Part shown: in pieces, positions 8,835 to 17,318 of the stretch | How the letters are laid out: each line of letters opens with the position of its first letter | How positions within the stretch are numbered: position 1 is the stretch's first letter | Origin: Magnaporthiopsis rhizophila | Lineage: Eukaryota; Ascomycota; Sordariomycetes; Magnaporthales; Magnaporthaceae | Assembly: GCA_003049465.1 (NCBI GenBank) | Contig: PYSS01000238.1 | Location: 1-23,601, forward strand | Direction: 5' to 3' | DNA length: 23,601 nucleotides | The notes under the pieces: generated by a model | Told to the model about the DNA's origin: nothing | The model's database searches: none | What the model saw: the letters and a program-made list of their open reading frames with translations, nothing else | Position numbers and translations under genes: made by a program

Positions 8835-9750
8835 TTTTCCTGGATATTAATTTATTATAATAAAAATTAAATTTTTTTATTAAAAGGCTATAGCTTTTTG
8901 GCAGGCGTATAATTAATTTATGTAATAGGGTATATTATTTTATTAAGTATATATTTCCAGGGGTTGGTAAATATACCAATCAGATTATAATATTTTCCTT
9001 TTTAATCCCGATTATTATTTTCCACCAATCGGGTTTTGCTTTATATTTTATAATACATAATATTAATTTGATATAAATTGTTACTTTTATTAGGAATAAT
9101 AGGGGGACTAAAGCTAAGGATAAAAAAATGCCCCATATTTTTTCCCTATATTTGGTATCGTGGGTTTTTTTTAGGATTTTTGTAATATTTTATATATATA
9201 TTGGATAATTTTTTCTTTGCCTAGTTTGGGCATTTGGCTATTTTTATTTCAATTTTTAGGGGTTTCTGGAGTGCTAGGATATTAAAATAACCGTTAGTTG
9301 CCAGCAATATATCCAATATTTTTGGTTTTTTTTAATATTCCATTGGAAAACCATAATTATTATTATTGTTTAGTATATTAAATATTAATTTTTATAGTTT
9401 TTTAGGTTCCGTTATCCTTTTTATAATTTCATTTTGAAGCTAAATTATAAAGAAAGATGGTTATTCCTGGCTGGATTGGTTTGTTACTTTCCGGAGGAAT
9501 AAAAAGGTTATTAATATTATTGCTTCTATTTTAAAGCGGCTCGGTTCCGGTGTCGCCAGTTTGCAGGATATTTATAATTAAGGTTTTAAGGCGGTTATTA
9601 TATATAAATTTATATATTGCTGTTTAATTATCGTTTTTTGTTTTGTTTATATATATTTCCTGTAATTTTATAAAAGGGCGACCCTTTTTTCACGTTTGGG
9701 GGTAATTTTATAATGGTCCTTTTTTAAACCAGGAATTAATCGATTAGCTG
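8835..9750 (+). other. Unassigned AT-rich stretch, possibly LTR/leader of element G
   Basis: No coding segment could be recognised on either strand. Small inverted repeats are present: cccgatt (9007-9013) with aatcggg (9027-9033), and ttggta with ataccaa near 8955-8972. Around 9530-9560 the DNA is somewhat richer in G and C. Position just upstream of copia gag would suit a 5' LTR and leader, but I could not find the LTR edges or a primer-binding site. Confidence 0.35.
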
Positions 9751-10420
9751 AGGTTGATTTTTCCTGATTTATTAAATTAAAAAAGCTGATTTTAAATTAT
9801 AATAAGCTATATGTTTGGCTATTATTACCAAAAATTCCTAATAATCTAAAATCAGGCAAAAAGCCGGATTATTAATTTGTATTAAATGCTTCTACCGTTA
9901 AATATGGCTAAAATACCGCTTCATTTGATTTTGATAAAAATATTTGGAAATATATATAATAAAATATATAAATATTTTAAAAAATAATATAATATTTTAA
10001 ATAATAAAATTTTAATTTTGCAAATATTTATAAAGCATTTAGAACTTTTTTTATATAATTTTATATATTTTTTCCATTAATTTTTACAGGTCGAGCCAAA
10101 ACTTATTTTATTTAGGTTATAAACAGGTGTTACATTTTTAAGAAAATTTGTTTAAAGCTTAAAAAATATTTTCATACAAAAATTGATAATTAATAATATT
10201 ATCCGGATTAAAATTTAATTATATTTGAAATTATTAATTGCGAAAATATAAATATAAATAAAAAATAAAGTGGAAATGCTTCAAACCTTTTTGAATAAAT
10301 TTTAAATTTATTAATAAGCTTTAGGCCCCGACTATTAGCAAAATTATTAACTGGTTATAAATGTTTTTTTTATATAATTCAGAAAATGCCCGAGCTAAAA
10401 ATGGCCTTCTTAGATTCAAA
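9750..10420 (+). pseudogene. gag: Probable copia gag remnant, element G
   Basis: The best support is around 9930-10130, where frames read 'YKYFKKQYNILNNKILILQ' and then 'IFIKHLELFLYNFIYFF', resembling the copia gag pattern '...ALQ.YI..TI....Y.YTF'. Flanking sequence gives no firm match. Position upstream of the protease and integrase agrees with gag. A long hydrophobic reading frame on the other strand (10748-10416) is taken as a by-product of AT-rich DNA. This assignment is tentative. Confidence 0.4.
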
Positions 10421-10579
10421 AAAAAATATTTAAAGGCCTAATCTTCCAGTTTTGCAATATTATGCAGGTAAAAAAGATAATACTATTTATAACAATTATT
10501 TTATCGAATATAAATTCGAAAAGAATCGCAAAAATAAGCATTATATCGGTAAATAAAATAATAACGGCCCCCGGAAAAA

Positions 10580-11110
10580 ATATTTTTATGATTTTCAGGG
10601 CAAATGCTGGGTTGGTGCCAAGCACAGCTGCTATGTAATATAATATATACCGAAAGAATAATACAGCGCAAAAAAATATTGGAAAAATATTTGCTAAAAA
10701 TATAACAATTAAAAAAAAAGCTTTGCCCAGTTCCTGTTTAAATATCAAAAAAATAGTAATAAGGATAATGAAAAACTTGCAAATAATTGATATAAAAACA
10801 ACTAAAATTTTAACCGCCGGTTTTATATAATTTTAAATATTGTAATATTTCCTGTTTGATCCTTAATTAATTATTGGCAAATTTAAATACCATATTTATT
10901 TTGGGTGAAAAAATATCCTGTTTAATCTGGGCAACATTATGCTAAAAATTTCAGTTAAATCGATTATTGTTTATATGATCCTAATATATACCCCTTTCCT
11001 GTTATATTTTAAAAATATGGATTAATCAGGTATTTACTTCGATAGTATGCATAATAAATTTGTAATAAAATTTGGCAAGCATATCCCGATTATCAAAAAA
11101 ATTAGGCTAT
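10580..11110 (+). pseudogene. Protease region of the copia polyprotein, element G
   Basis: The clearest part is 10986-11100, reading 'YTPFLLYFKNMD', stop, 'SGIYFDSMHNKF' and 'KHIPIIKK', matching the family's protease end ('TPFL.C..DMD..G...DN', then 'IPI.RK.GHPW'). Upstream, 10590-10680 contains 'GKCW..AKHS', which may be the remnant of a zinc-knuckle-like 'GCWS..HT' motif. The catalytic Asp cannot be located. Confidence 0.6.
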
Positions 11111-11174
11111 TTATAATTTTTTTAATACGGCCAGCCACCCAAGCATTTTATATTTAATTAATTAACCAATTATA

Positions 11175-11860
11175 AAGATGCCTTTAACGGAAATAAAGCT
11201 AAAATATTTGCAAAATATTTTGGTTACCCTTTTGTTGATCATTTTTGGCATATGCTAAACTAAGCAGGCCATTGGGCAAATTGGAATATTTTGCAAATAA
11301 TTAATTAAGTGTGCTATTATTGCCAAATTATAAGTTTCATATTATAATATTTAAATTTATGCTTAAAAATAATATCGATTTTAATTATAAAATAATTATC
11401 AATATTATATATTTGAATAATAAATAAATGCTTTATATAATCGATACGAATATTATATTTAGCACAGCAATTTTTCTTAAAAAGGGGTCAGAAAAAAAAT
11501 ATGGGAAACTTTTAAATACTACCGGTTTAATATTTATTTTGGCCCGTTTAATATTATATTTTATAATGCAAAACCTAAGTTTGTTACGAGCAAAAATCAG
11601 ATAGAAATAAAAAATTTTAGGATTATATATTATTAGGTTTTAATAAAAGCGTATTGGTCGATAAGCAAAATTAAAAAGCATTATAGGCTTTTTTAACGGG
11701 TGTACAAGATAATTAGGAAAAAATATCCTGATATCCACCCCGATTTAGCGCTTTAAAAAATAATTAAAGCATTAAATACTATTAAAACCCTAATAAATTG
11801 GTTTTTATTTTATTTATTATTAATGCTATGCCGTAACTTGATAATAATTTAGCATTTTCC
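11175..11860 (+). pseudogene. Copia integrase: zinc-binding region and D-D-X35-E core, all three catalytic residues lost
   Basis: The start reads 'LTEI.L' followed by a degraded 'HR.FGHP...L...L..AGH', and 'CYYCQ' (near 11290) marks the second zinc-ligand pair. The core reads 'IDFNYKIIINIIYLNN', 'MLYIID', 'TAIFLKKGSEKK', 'NIYFGP.NIIFYNAKPKFV' and 'YWSISKIKKHYR'. The first Asp is Asn (11401-11403), the second is Asn (11565-11567), and the Glu is Lys (11673-11675). The last two are 36 codons apart, exactly X35. All three are G-to-A changes. The family would move the copia cDNA into the genome; this copy cannot. Confidence 0.86.
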
Positions 11861-11878
11861 GGAACATAGATTTAATAA

Positions 11879-12160
11879 ATGGTAATAATTATTAAAATTA
11901 TCATAAAATTGCACAAATTTTTTGCTAAACAGAGGGTGAATAATGCCTTAAATATATGCAATAACCCAAATACTACAAAAATATTACCTAATTTTGTTAT
12001 TTTAGGAAATAAGATTCTTATTTACCAAAAAAAAACAAAAATAACAAAAAATTTTAAGGTATTATTTGTAATAAATAACAAAATTATAATGGATATGCTA
12101 AATAATTTAGTAATATTCCGGAGCATTATTTGCAAATTTTATCATAAATCAAAAAAATAG
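11879..12160 (+). pseudogene. Copia integrase C-terminal domain, stop-free remnant, element G
   Basis: A 93-codon open stretch reads 'KQRVNNALNICNNPNTTKI' and ends 'VIFRSIICKFYHKSKK'. It matches the fungal copia segment 'RAERQV.DALNMRNGPNT' ... 'P.FRSTVVKPYY'. The middle 'KILIYQKKTKITKNFKVLFV' matches 'VLVWR...W.GPYKLL'. The Met at 11879 is not a true start; this continues the integrase reading. It survives as an open frame because few Gln or Trp codons were present. Confidence 0.85.
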
Positions 12161-12520
12161 CAAATAATAAGTCCAAAAAAACAGCCGGAATCATTTAAAT
12201 ATCCAGCGCTAATTTAGCCACAATTTCGAAAACAGCTTTGTAAAAATACAGAACAGCAAATCGATAATTTGACAAGTACCGGCAAAAATAATTTAAAAAT
12301 TAAAAAATTGCCGCCATTTTTTTTGTATTAATAAGGAAAGCCGCGCAAGGCACTTGAGCCACCGGCATTTTCGATTATTATACCAGTTATTACACTAGTT
12401 AATAAACCAGTACCAAACGATATGAACGATTTCGGCGTAATCCCGAGGTAATAATTACCCTAATAACATATATAAGTGCAAAAAAAACAGAATCCATATA
12501 TTTGTCATTTTATTACCAGC
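12161..12520 (+). other. Integrase-to-RT linker of element G with basic GKPRK motif
   Basis: This is the low-complexity connection between integrase and RT. It reads 'GKPRKALEPPAFSIIIPVI' around 12336-12395, with a GRPRK-like (AT-hook-like) basic core typical of this linker. The 12340-12450 portion keeps more G and C than its surroundings. 'TLVNKPVPNDMNDFG' follows. Confidence 0.5.
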
Positions 12521-12539
12521 AAATTAAAAAAATTATAAC

Positions 12540-12858
12540 CCCAGACAAACATTTTAAGCAATGTAACTGGAAAATGCTAATAATATAATTAAACCGATAA
12601 AATAAAACCAAATTAACAGATTTGCAAAATTTTTCGAAATATATATAATTAGGAAAATTAAAGAGATAAATGCAAACCCTTACGAAAATTCGAGGCTTAT
12701 AGTGCAAAAATATAATAATTGGGAAAAAATTAACATTATTTACCCAATTTCCAATAATTATATAATACAGCTAATGCTTGATTTTCACGCTTATACCAAT
12801 CTTTATAGTTATAAGAAACCAGCTAATAATCTGAAATATTAGCCAAATTTATACCCAG
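12540..12858 (+). pseudogene. Copia reverse transcriptase, N-terminal part, interrupted by LTR C
   Basis: The stretch 'RFAKFFEIYIIRKIKEINANPYENSRLIVQKYNN' (in pieces from about 12620 to 12715) corresponds to the copia RT start 'F.SRFV..IK......PYEKSRLVVQ.YND'. 'NIIYPISNNYIIQLML' then matches 'LTQSPTIQR.SQRL.L'. The reading continues to 12858, where LTR C begins, so the catalytic part should lie beyond the inserted elements. The antisense frame at 12707-12513 is a shadow. Confidence 0.78.
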
Positions 12859-13353
12859 TGTTATATTTACAGGCCTTCTGCTCCTAAGGTAGCACACTTA
12901 AGGGCGGTGTTGAGCAGTACTCGGTTGCAAGCTTGCCTTACACATAATCTTAGGGATCTGGTAAAACAATTATCTGTATTACTTACCCAAAAAGGTATCT
13001 TGGAGCTAACTTAGGTTGATTAATGCCAAGGCCTCAATTAAAAGCTACCTAATACCCGGCGGTTTTGTCCTTTTTATATTTGGACGATTTTTATACTGAT
13101 CCTGGGATTTGTAAATTTGTTACCTTTACAGATAGATCCAGAAATCCTGTTCTGGATTTGTAGATCTGTTATTTTTGCAGATAGATCCAAAGATTCCGTC
13201 CTGGATTTATGGATCTGTTGCTTTTGCAGATGGATCCAGAGATCCTGCTGTTGTTACGTGACTTATCACATTTCCCCGCTGCAAGGTAAAGGCGTAACGC
13301 TGGGGGTTGGCCCCAGCCCTTTTATCCTTTTCGGGCATAATGCGGTTAGAATA
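12859..13353 (-). repeat. LTR C, 3' LTR of element C (495 bp)
   Basis: In plus-strand view it begins tgttatatttacagg and ends tagaata. It has the same structure as LTR E, with the shared half at 12859-13080 and the C/E-type U3 at 13081-13353. That U3 is GC-richer than its surroundings and carries 'gggttggccccagccc', a three-unit tandem repeat and the conserved ttacgtga (13254-13261). The shared half is readable against B, D and E. Confidence 0.87.
13105..13248 (-). repeat. Tandem repeat in LTR C: three 49-bp units
   Basis: Units begin ggattt at 13105, 13154 and 13203, exactly 49 bases apart, and contain (a/g)gatctgttNNttttgcag followed by atNgatccagagatcc-like sequence. The unit matches the 47-bp unit of LTR E and is related to the 38-bp unit of LTR B. 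A 115-codon plus-strand frame through the array (13117-13464) comes from the repeat and is not taken as a gene. Confidence 0.9.
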
Positions 13354-13517
13354 TTAGGTTCCTTTTCCAGAGCTAAATCCTTTTGGCTATACCTGCAGCC
13401 TCCTTTTTTTTTATCGACTGGTAAGTTCTTATCCTTTTTTCCTTTTACCTATTTTTGGTTTTGATAAAATATCTGGTCGGATACAGAAATGCCCTTTTGC
13501 AAAAAAAACCTTTCAGT

Positions 13518-14056
13518 TGTTACGACCACGGCCGGCAGGGGATAGAAGGGTCGGGAGGCTAAGCCCCAACGGGATGCTTTTAACCTGCACCCCCAAAAGG
13601 CTAGGGGCCAATGGGCGGGGCCGAGCCAACAAAGGTCACGTAACTACAGGTGATTTATGATCTGTGAGCAAATCACAAAGCAAATAAGTGATTTATGATT
13701 TGTGAGCAGATTATAAAACAAATAAATAATTTATAATTTGTAAGCAACTTATAAAACAGGTAAATGATTTATAATCGGTGAGCAAATTATAAATTAGGGC
13801 CTGGAATTACGGGTTAATAGGAAGGTTGCCCAATTATAAAAAAAGGTAAAACTTTCCAGGTATTAAAATAATTTTAATTAAGGCCTTGGCATTAATTAAC
13901 CTAAACTAGCTCCAAAATACCCTTTTGGGCAAATAATAACAGATAATTATTTTACCAAACCCTTAGATTACGTGCAAAGTAACCTTAAAATTTAATATTG
14001 CTTAATGCCGCCCTTAAATATTTTATTTTAGAAATAAAAGGTTTGTAATTGTAATA
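13518..14056 (+). repeat. LTR D, 5' LTR of element D (539 bp)
   Basis: It starts tgttacgaccac with the TG end intact and ends taattgtaata (from GATTGTAACA). The first 130 bases are among the GC-richest in the window. The U3 resembles LTR A only: GGCAGGGG block, 'ctaagcccca' and tcacgtaa at 13636-13643. The 3' half (13850-14056) is the common family half. It includes tacgtg (near 13970), a RIP-altered form of the CACGTG kept in LTR B. Confidence 0.88.
13651..13797 (+). repeat. Tandem repeat in LTR D: 38-bp units, three full and one partial
   Basis: Units begin at 13651, 13689, 13727 and 13765 with tgatttatgatctgtgagca or its RIP variants; spacing is exactly 38 bases. Differences between units are mostly c/t or g/a. 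LTR A has one unit-like sequence in the same place plus the 32-bp palindrome built from a similar core. Confidence 0.92.
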
Positions 14057-14077
14057 TTTTAACTGATTTTATTTAGC
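14057..14077 (+). promoter_or_regulatory. Presumed primer-binding region after LTR D
   Basis: The sequence right after the LTR is ttttaactgattttatttag; the same site in element 1 (3508-3488, minus) reads ttttaactaattctgttcag. Merging the two by reversing RIP-type changes gives an original close to TTTTAACTGATTCTGTTCAG. It does not start with TGG, the usual complement of a tRNA 3' CCA end. The priming mechanism is therefore unresolved. Confidence 0.4.
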
Positions 14078-14107
14078 ATTTAATAAAGGTAATAAATAAT
14101 AATAATT

Positions 14108-15080
14108 ATGGTAATTGCAGCCAGAAAAATCGAAATTATTACCATAAATAGCAAAATTTATAATAACCCTGCTTTGGTTTTAAAAATTTTTGTCGAAAAA
14201 TTCGAAAAGTTTGAAAAATTGCTTAAAATAATTTTAATTTATAAGTTTCCAACCCCGGACAAATATAATAAAAAAAAGGCAAGCTTAAAACTTTTCTTAC
14301 AAAATGCAAAAGTAATTTTAAATTTTACCAGGATAATTTCCAAAACGATTATCAAAAAGTGGCTTATATTATTATTTGTTTTAGTAATAAGGTTAAAAAT
14401 TAATTTAAATTTGTATAAGCCGATTATTTTAAAAAATATAATAAATTAAATAAATTTACCAAACTAATATTTGCACATTTTAATAAATTTGGTAAAAAAG
14501 TTACTAAAGTGTTCGGGCAGGTGAACAAAAAGCAAATAACCGAAAAAAAGCTACTTTAGCTGTGCTAAAAAAGGGCAATATTTATTTATACTGCCAAATT
14601 CCAATAATTTATTAATAATTTTAGCTGGATAGAAAATACCAAAATATTTCAGTTTTATTAGGGATTAAAGGATAATATAAAAAATAAACTGGCCAAAAAA
14701 ACCGGCCTAAAAAATTCGTTAATTTTGTTATTAAAAATATTTGTATTAATAATAAACTATATAAATAATACTTGGAAAAAAAGGTTTAATATCCCGAATT
14801 AGCAAAACGAAATAACAAAACAAATTAAAAAAAAGCCAAATAGCAATAATCCATTGCGCACGGGATATATTTAAAATTAATGGATTTATTTGCAAAAATT
14901 ATATACCCCTATCAGACAAATAAAAATATATTAAATAACAAAATGCCAAGAACGGAAATTGTTTTAAATATAAATAATTGGAATATATCAAAAAGGATTA
15001 TCCCTAAAAATAGCAGCAATTTGCAATTATTTGATATAACTTCAAAAAAAGCCTTATATCCTAAAGTTTTGTTTAGCTAA
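14108..15080 (+). pseudogene. gag: gag of element D with RIP-damaged CCHC zinc knuckle
   Basis: It begins with ATG (MVIAARKIEIITINS), 52 bases inside the LTR edge. The first 113 codons are open, with 'FPTPDKYNKKKASLKLFLQN' and 'VILNF' matching fungal gypsy capsid sequence ('F.G...KL..FL...R.YL.F'). Later pieces include 'KGNI', 'LKDNIKNKLAKK' and 'MDLFAK'. The zinc knuckle at 14960-15001 is in the starting frame (852 bases from the ATG): C-F-K-Y-K-*-L-E-Y-I-K-K-D-Y, exact C-X2-C-X4-H-X4-C spacing with Cys and His changed to Tyr. Three CAA/CAG-to-stop changes fall in or just after it. Its product would have packaged element RNA. Confidence 0.85.
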
Positions 15081-16214
15081 ATTTATTATTTTAATAATAA
15101 ATACCTTATTTATAAATTAAAATAAAAACAGGTTTGCATAATACCCTAAACAAAGGGTGGCTGTCACCTGATAAATTAATTGGTTATATTTTTACCGTAA
15201 CGGAAACAAAAACAAAATAATAAAAAAATCCGACAATCTTGAAAACGGTGGCTTAAAACAGCCATACTAATCGGATAGGGTACTTATAATAACCGAATTT
15301 AAAAGGCTGGCCAGGCAGAAAACGCCGAAATTGTCCGGTAAATTTGCCAGGGGCACGATAAAAACCTTGCTAAAAAAATAACATATCTTTTAGCAAGCCC
15401 TTGCGGGATTTAAAAAGCTAATAACGCAAAAAAAAAGTATCGGAGATTTTTATTAGGAACAAAAAAAATCTTAATACTAATGCCAAAATGGACCAAAAAT
15501 TACTGGAATAAATATAATTAACCAAAAGGCTAAAAAAAAACATTAAACTAGGAAAATTTTAGGAATTTGCAAAGGCAAAACCTAATAAACCAACAAATGA
15601 TATATTATAACCGCAAGCCTGGTAAAAACGTACACCGCGCTTAAAAATTAAAGCAAAATACCTAACCAAAATATTTACGCTTATATCCATAAGGTACCAG
15701 TATACTCATTATTTGAAACCTGGCCTAATAATTTAAAAGGTTTAAAAAAATGCTAATTATATTACAAAATACCCGTAATAAAAAACAATAAATAATGTTT
15801 GGATTAAAACTAAAATAACCAAACCGTTATTTATTATAAAAGAATATATATACCAAACACGGTATTGGAAAAATAACCCGTTCCTAAACCATTAAATTTA
15901 TATGGTGAAAAAGGATTATAAAATATAACAGTGAATAACAAAAGATATGCAAGTATTTTTTGGGCAAAATGATTTTATAATAATCATAGCAACCATTTAT
16001 TCAAAAAGTTAAAAAATAACTGGTTTTTTTTGAAAGAACAGCACAAAGTTTTAAAACCTGCTAAAATAGGGATAATAATTACCCAAATAGCGAATTATAT
16101 CCCACAATTGCGCCAAAAAAATAACAATATTTGCCCTATTATACTATTATTTTATAATATATATAATAGGGTTAGTTTCATATTATACCTGTTAAAAGGC
16201 CAAATATAAGCATT
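15081..16214 (+). other. Gag-to-protease spacer of element D, no recognised domain
   Basis: More than 1.1 kb separates the zinc knuckle from the pre-protease segment, and element 1 has a spacer of similar size. Translations give pieces such as 'PGRKRRNCP' and 'YIYQTRYWKNNPFLNH' but no family I recognise. The part after about 15940 is shared with element 2 (3975-4120), so this is genuine element sequence. Confidence 0.45.
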
Positions 16215-16400
16215 ATGCGGAAAAAAAGGCCAAAAATTCGCAAACCAACCGCTTTTATCCCGGTTACCAGTATAAGCCAAAAAATTAAAATATTTAACCA
16301 CAACAAAAGCCTGAATTGGACAGAAAAAAAAACCAAAAGGACCTTAACAAAAATTACGAATAATTATTCGCTTTATATTAAAAAAATAATTAAATTATAA
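16215..16400 (+). pseudogene. Conserved pre-protease segment of pol, element D
   Basis: A 61-codon open stretch contains 'TSISQKIKIFNHNKSLNWTE' and 'RTLTKITNNYSLYIKKI'. It is the counterpart of 1342-1160 (minus) and 4228-4440. Conserved positions across the three include QKI-(R/K)-(V/I)-F, N-K, W-T-E-K-K and L-T-K-I. Domain name unknown. Confidence 0.6.
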
Positions 16401-16419
16401 AAATAATAATTAATAACTA

Positions 16420-16700
16420 TAATTAATTGCAAATTTAAGAGAAATTATATTGTACCAAAAATGGTAGCAAAATATAATATACCGATATATTAAAAATAAT
16501 AGCTATATAATTTTGGAATTATAAAAGAAAAACCAATCATTTATAATAATGGAATAACCGATACAAAGATTAATCGATTCAGGTTTAAAATGTTAGGAAA
16601 AACCTGCAAAATTATGCGGAATATGATAAACACAGAAAAAGAGAACCTAATTTTGGGCTTCCCCTGGTTTAAAAAATATAATCCCCTAATATATTAAATT
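16420..16700 (+). pseudogene. Aspartic protease remnant, element D
   Basis: It ends with 'NLILGFPWFKKYNPLIY' (about 16644-16694), the family 'LILGLPWL..FNP.I.W' motif, preceded by 'RFKMLGKTCKIM'. This motif is one frame ahead of gag (+1 relative), which may reflect either a programmed gag-pol frameshift or accumulated indels. The catalytic Asp triad was not found. Confidence 0.75.
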
Positions 16701-17089
16701 TTAAAAAAGAAATTATTAAAGGAAATTATTATTGGCAAAAAAATGCCCAATAATTGCGAGCTTCAAATAATAAAAAATAAAAGCCAAATAGGATCGTTAT
16801 AATAATAGCAGGATTTGGCAATTAACCTTAACAAATTGCACTGATAAATTTGTATTTATCAGGTAGCGTTGGCCTTAATAGCAAAAAAAATCCCAAAAAT
16901 AAGGATAAATTATAAGGGAAATTATAACCAAATTATGAAGCAAAAAAAAGCGCAAGTAAGGTAATAACCAAAAAAGGGAATAATAAAGGGTTGTAACCAA
17001 AGCTACGTTCCGCCTGATAAACAGGCACGTTAATATTAAAAAATGGTTTTAAAAAGTATGATAGGTACTAGGAAATGTTCCAAAAGGAT

Positions 17090-17318
17090 TTGGAAATAAT
17101 ACTTCCGGAATATAAACCGTTTAATTATAAAATTAAGCTTAAACCGGAAATTTAGCTTGATTACCAAAAATTACACCGGTTAAACCCCAAATAACAAAGG
17201 TTATTATGCAAATAATTTGCAAAAAAAACTTAAAATACAGCATTATCCAACCTTTGGATTTTCCTGTGGAATATAAAATATTATTTATCCCCAAAAAAAA
17301 TAAAAAAAAATACATATA
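17090..17318 (+). pseudogene. Reverse transcriptase start, element D, broken by LTR E
   Basis: Readable pieces are 'FNYKIKLKPEI', 'YQKLHRLNPK' and 'VEYKILFIPKK', matching the RT opening 'HKI.L..G..P.....Y.LS..E' and 'P.GY.ILFVPKKDG'. The reading ends a few codons later at 17318, directly before the TG of LTR E. The frame at 17357-17139 on the other strand is a shadow of this segment. Confidence 0.78.

Larger units (their letters stand above)
8835..12858 (+). mobile_element. Element G: RIP-degraded Ty1/copia-type retrotransposon, 3' truncated
   Basis: From about 9750 the plus strand holds gag-like sequence, the end of a protease, a zinc-binding integrase N-terminus, the integrase core and C-terminal domain, a linker and then the first part of RT. 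Integrase before RT is the Ty1/copia order, and the motifs match a family common in ascomycetes. RT is broken at 12858 by LTR C. The left limit is not certain: element 2 ends at 8834, and no LTR of G was identified. Confidence 0.78.
12859..13517 (-). mobile_element. Element C: 3' LTR plus part of 3' segment of a chromovirus, interrupted by element D
   Basis: LTR C is followed to the right by 164 bases that match, base by base with RIP-type differences, the segment right of LTR E (17758-17920), including 'tcggatacagaaatgcccttttgcaaaaaaa'-type sequence. In element E that segment lies between the chromodomain and the 3' LTR, so here too it is the 3' end of a minus-strand element. It stops at 13517 where LTR D begins. 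12854-12858 (cccag) is the candidate target-site copy. Confidence 0.83.
13518..17318 (+). mobile_element. Element D: RIP-degraded chromovirus, 5' LTR to start of RT, interrupted by element E
   Basis: The plus-strand order is 5' LTR D (13518-14056), gag with start codon, zinc knuckle, spacer, protease and the first part of RT, ending at 17318 where LTR E starts. The left end breaks the 3' segment of element C. RT stops just after 'ILFIPKK', so the rest of D should resume beyond element E. 13513-13517 (tcagt) is the candidate target-site copy. Confidence 0.86.

Noticed and set aside
8831..8850. Possible extension of LTR B, because 'attttNNctg' after it resembles the start of the internal region after LTRs A and D
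   Set aside because: The similarity is limited to a few T-rich bases and ends at once, so 8835 onward is taken as flanking DNA.
10416..10748. A 110-codon minus-strand frame with a strongly hydrophobic, membrane-like product
   Set aside because: It lies antisense to the copia gag/protease region of element G. AT-rich DNA gives Phe/Ile/Leu-rich frames by chance, and no start context or family match was seen.
13117..13464. A 115-codon frame across LTR C
   Set aside because: Its repeated 'LDLWICCF'-like sequence comes from the 49-bp LTR tandem repeat, and it runs out of the LTR into the 3' segment of element C.
13651..13797. Regular 38-bp repeats that might suggest a CRISPR array
   Set aside because: The units are contiguous with no unique spacers, lie inside an LTR, and the surroundings are fungal retrotransposons.
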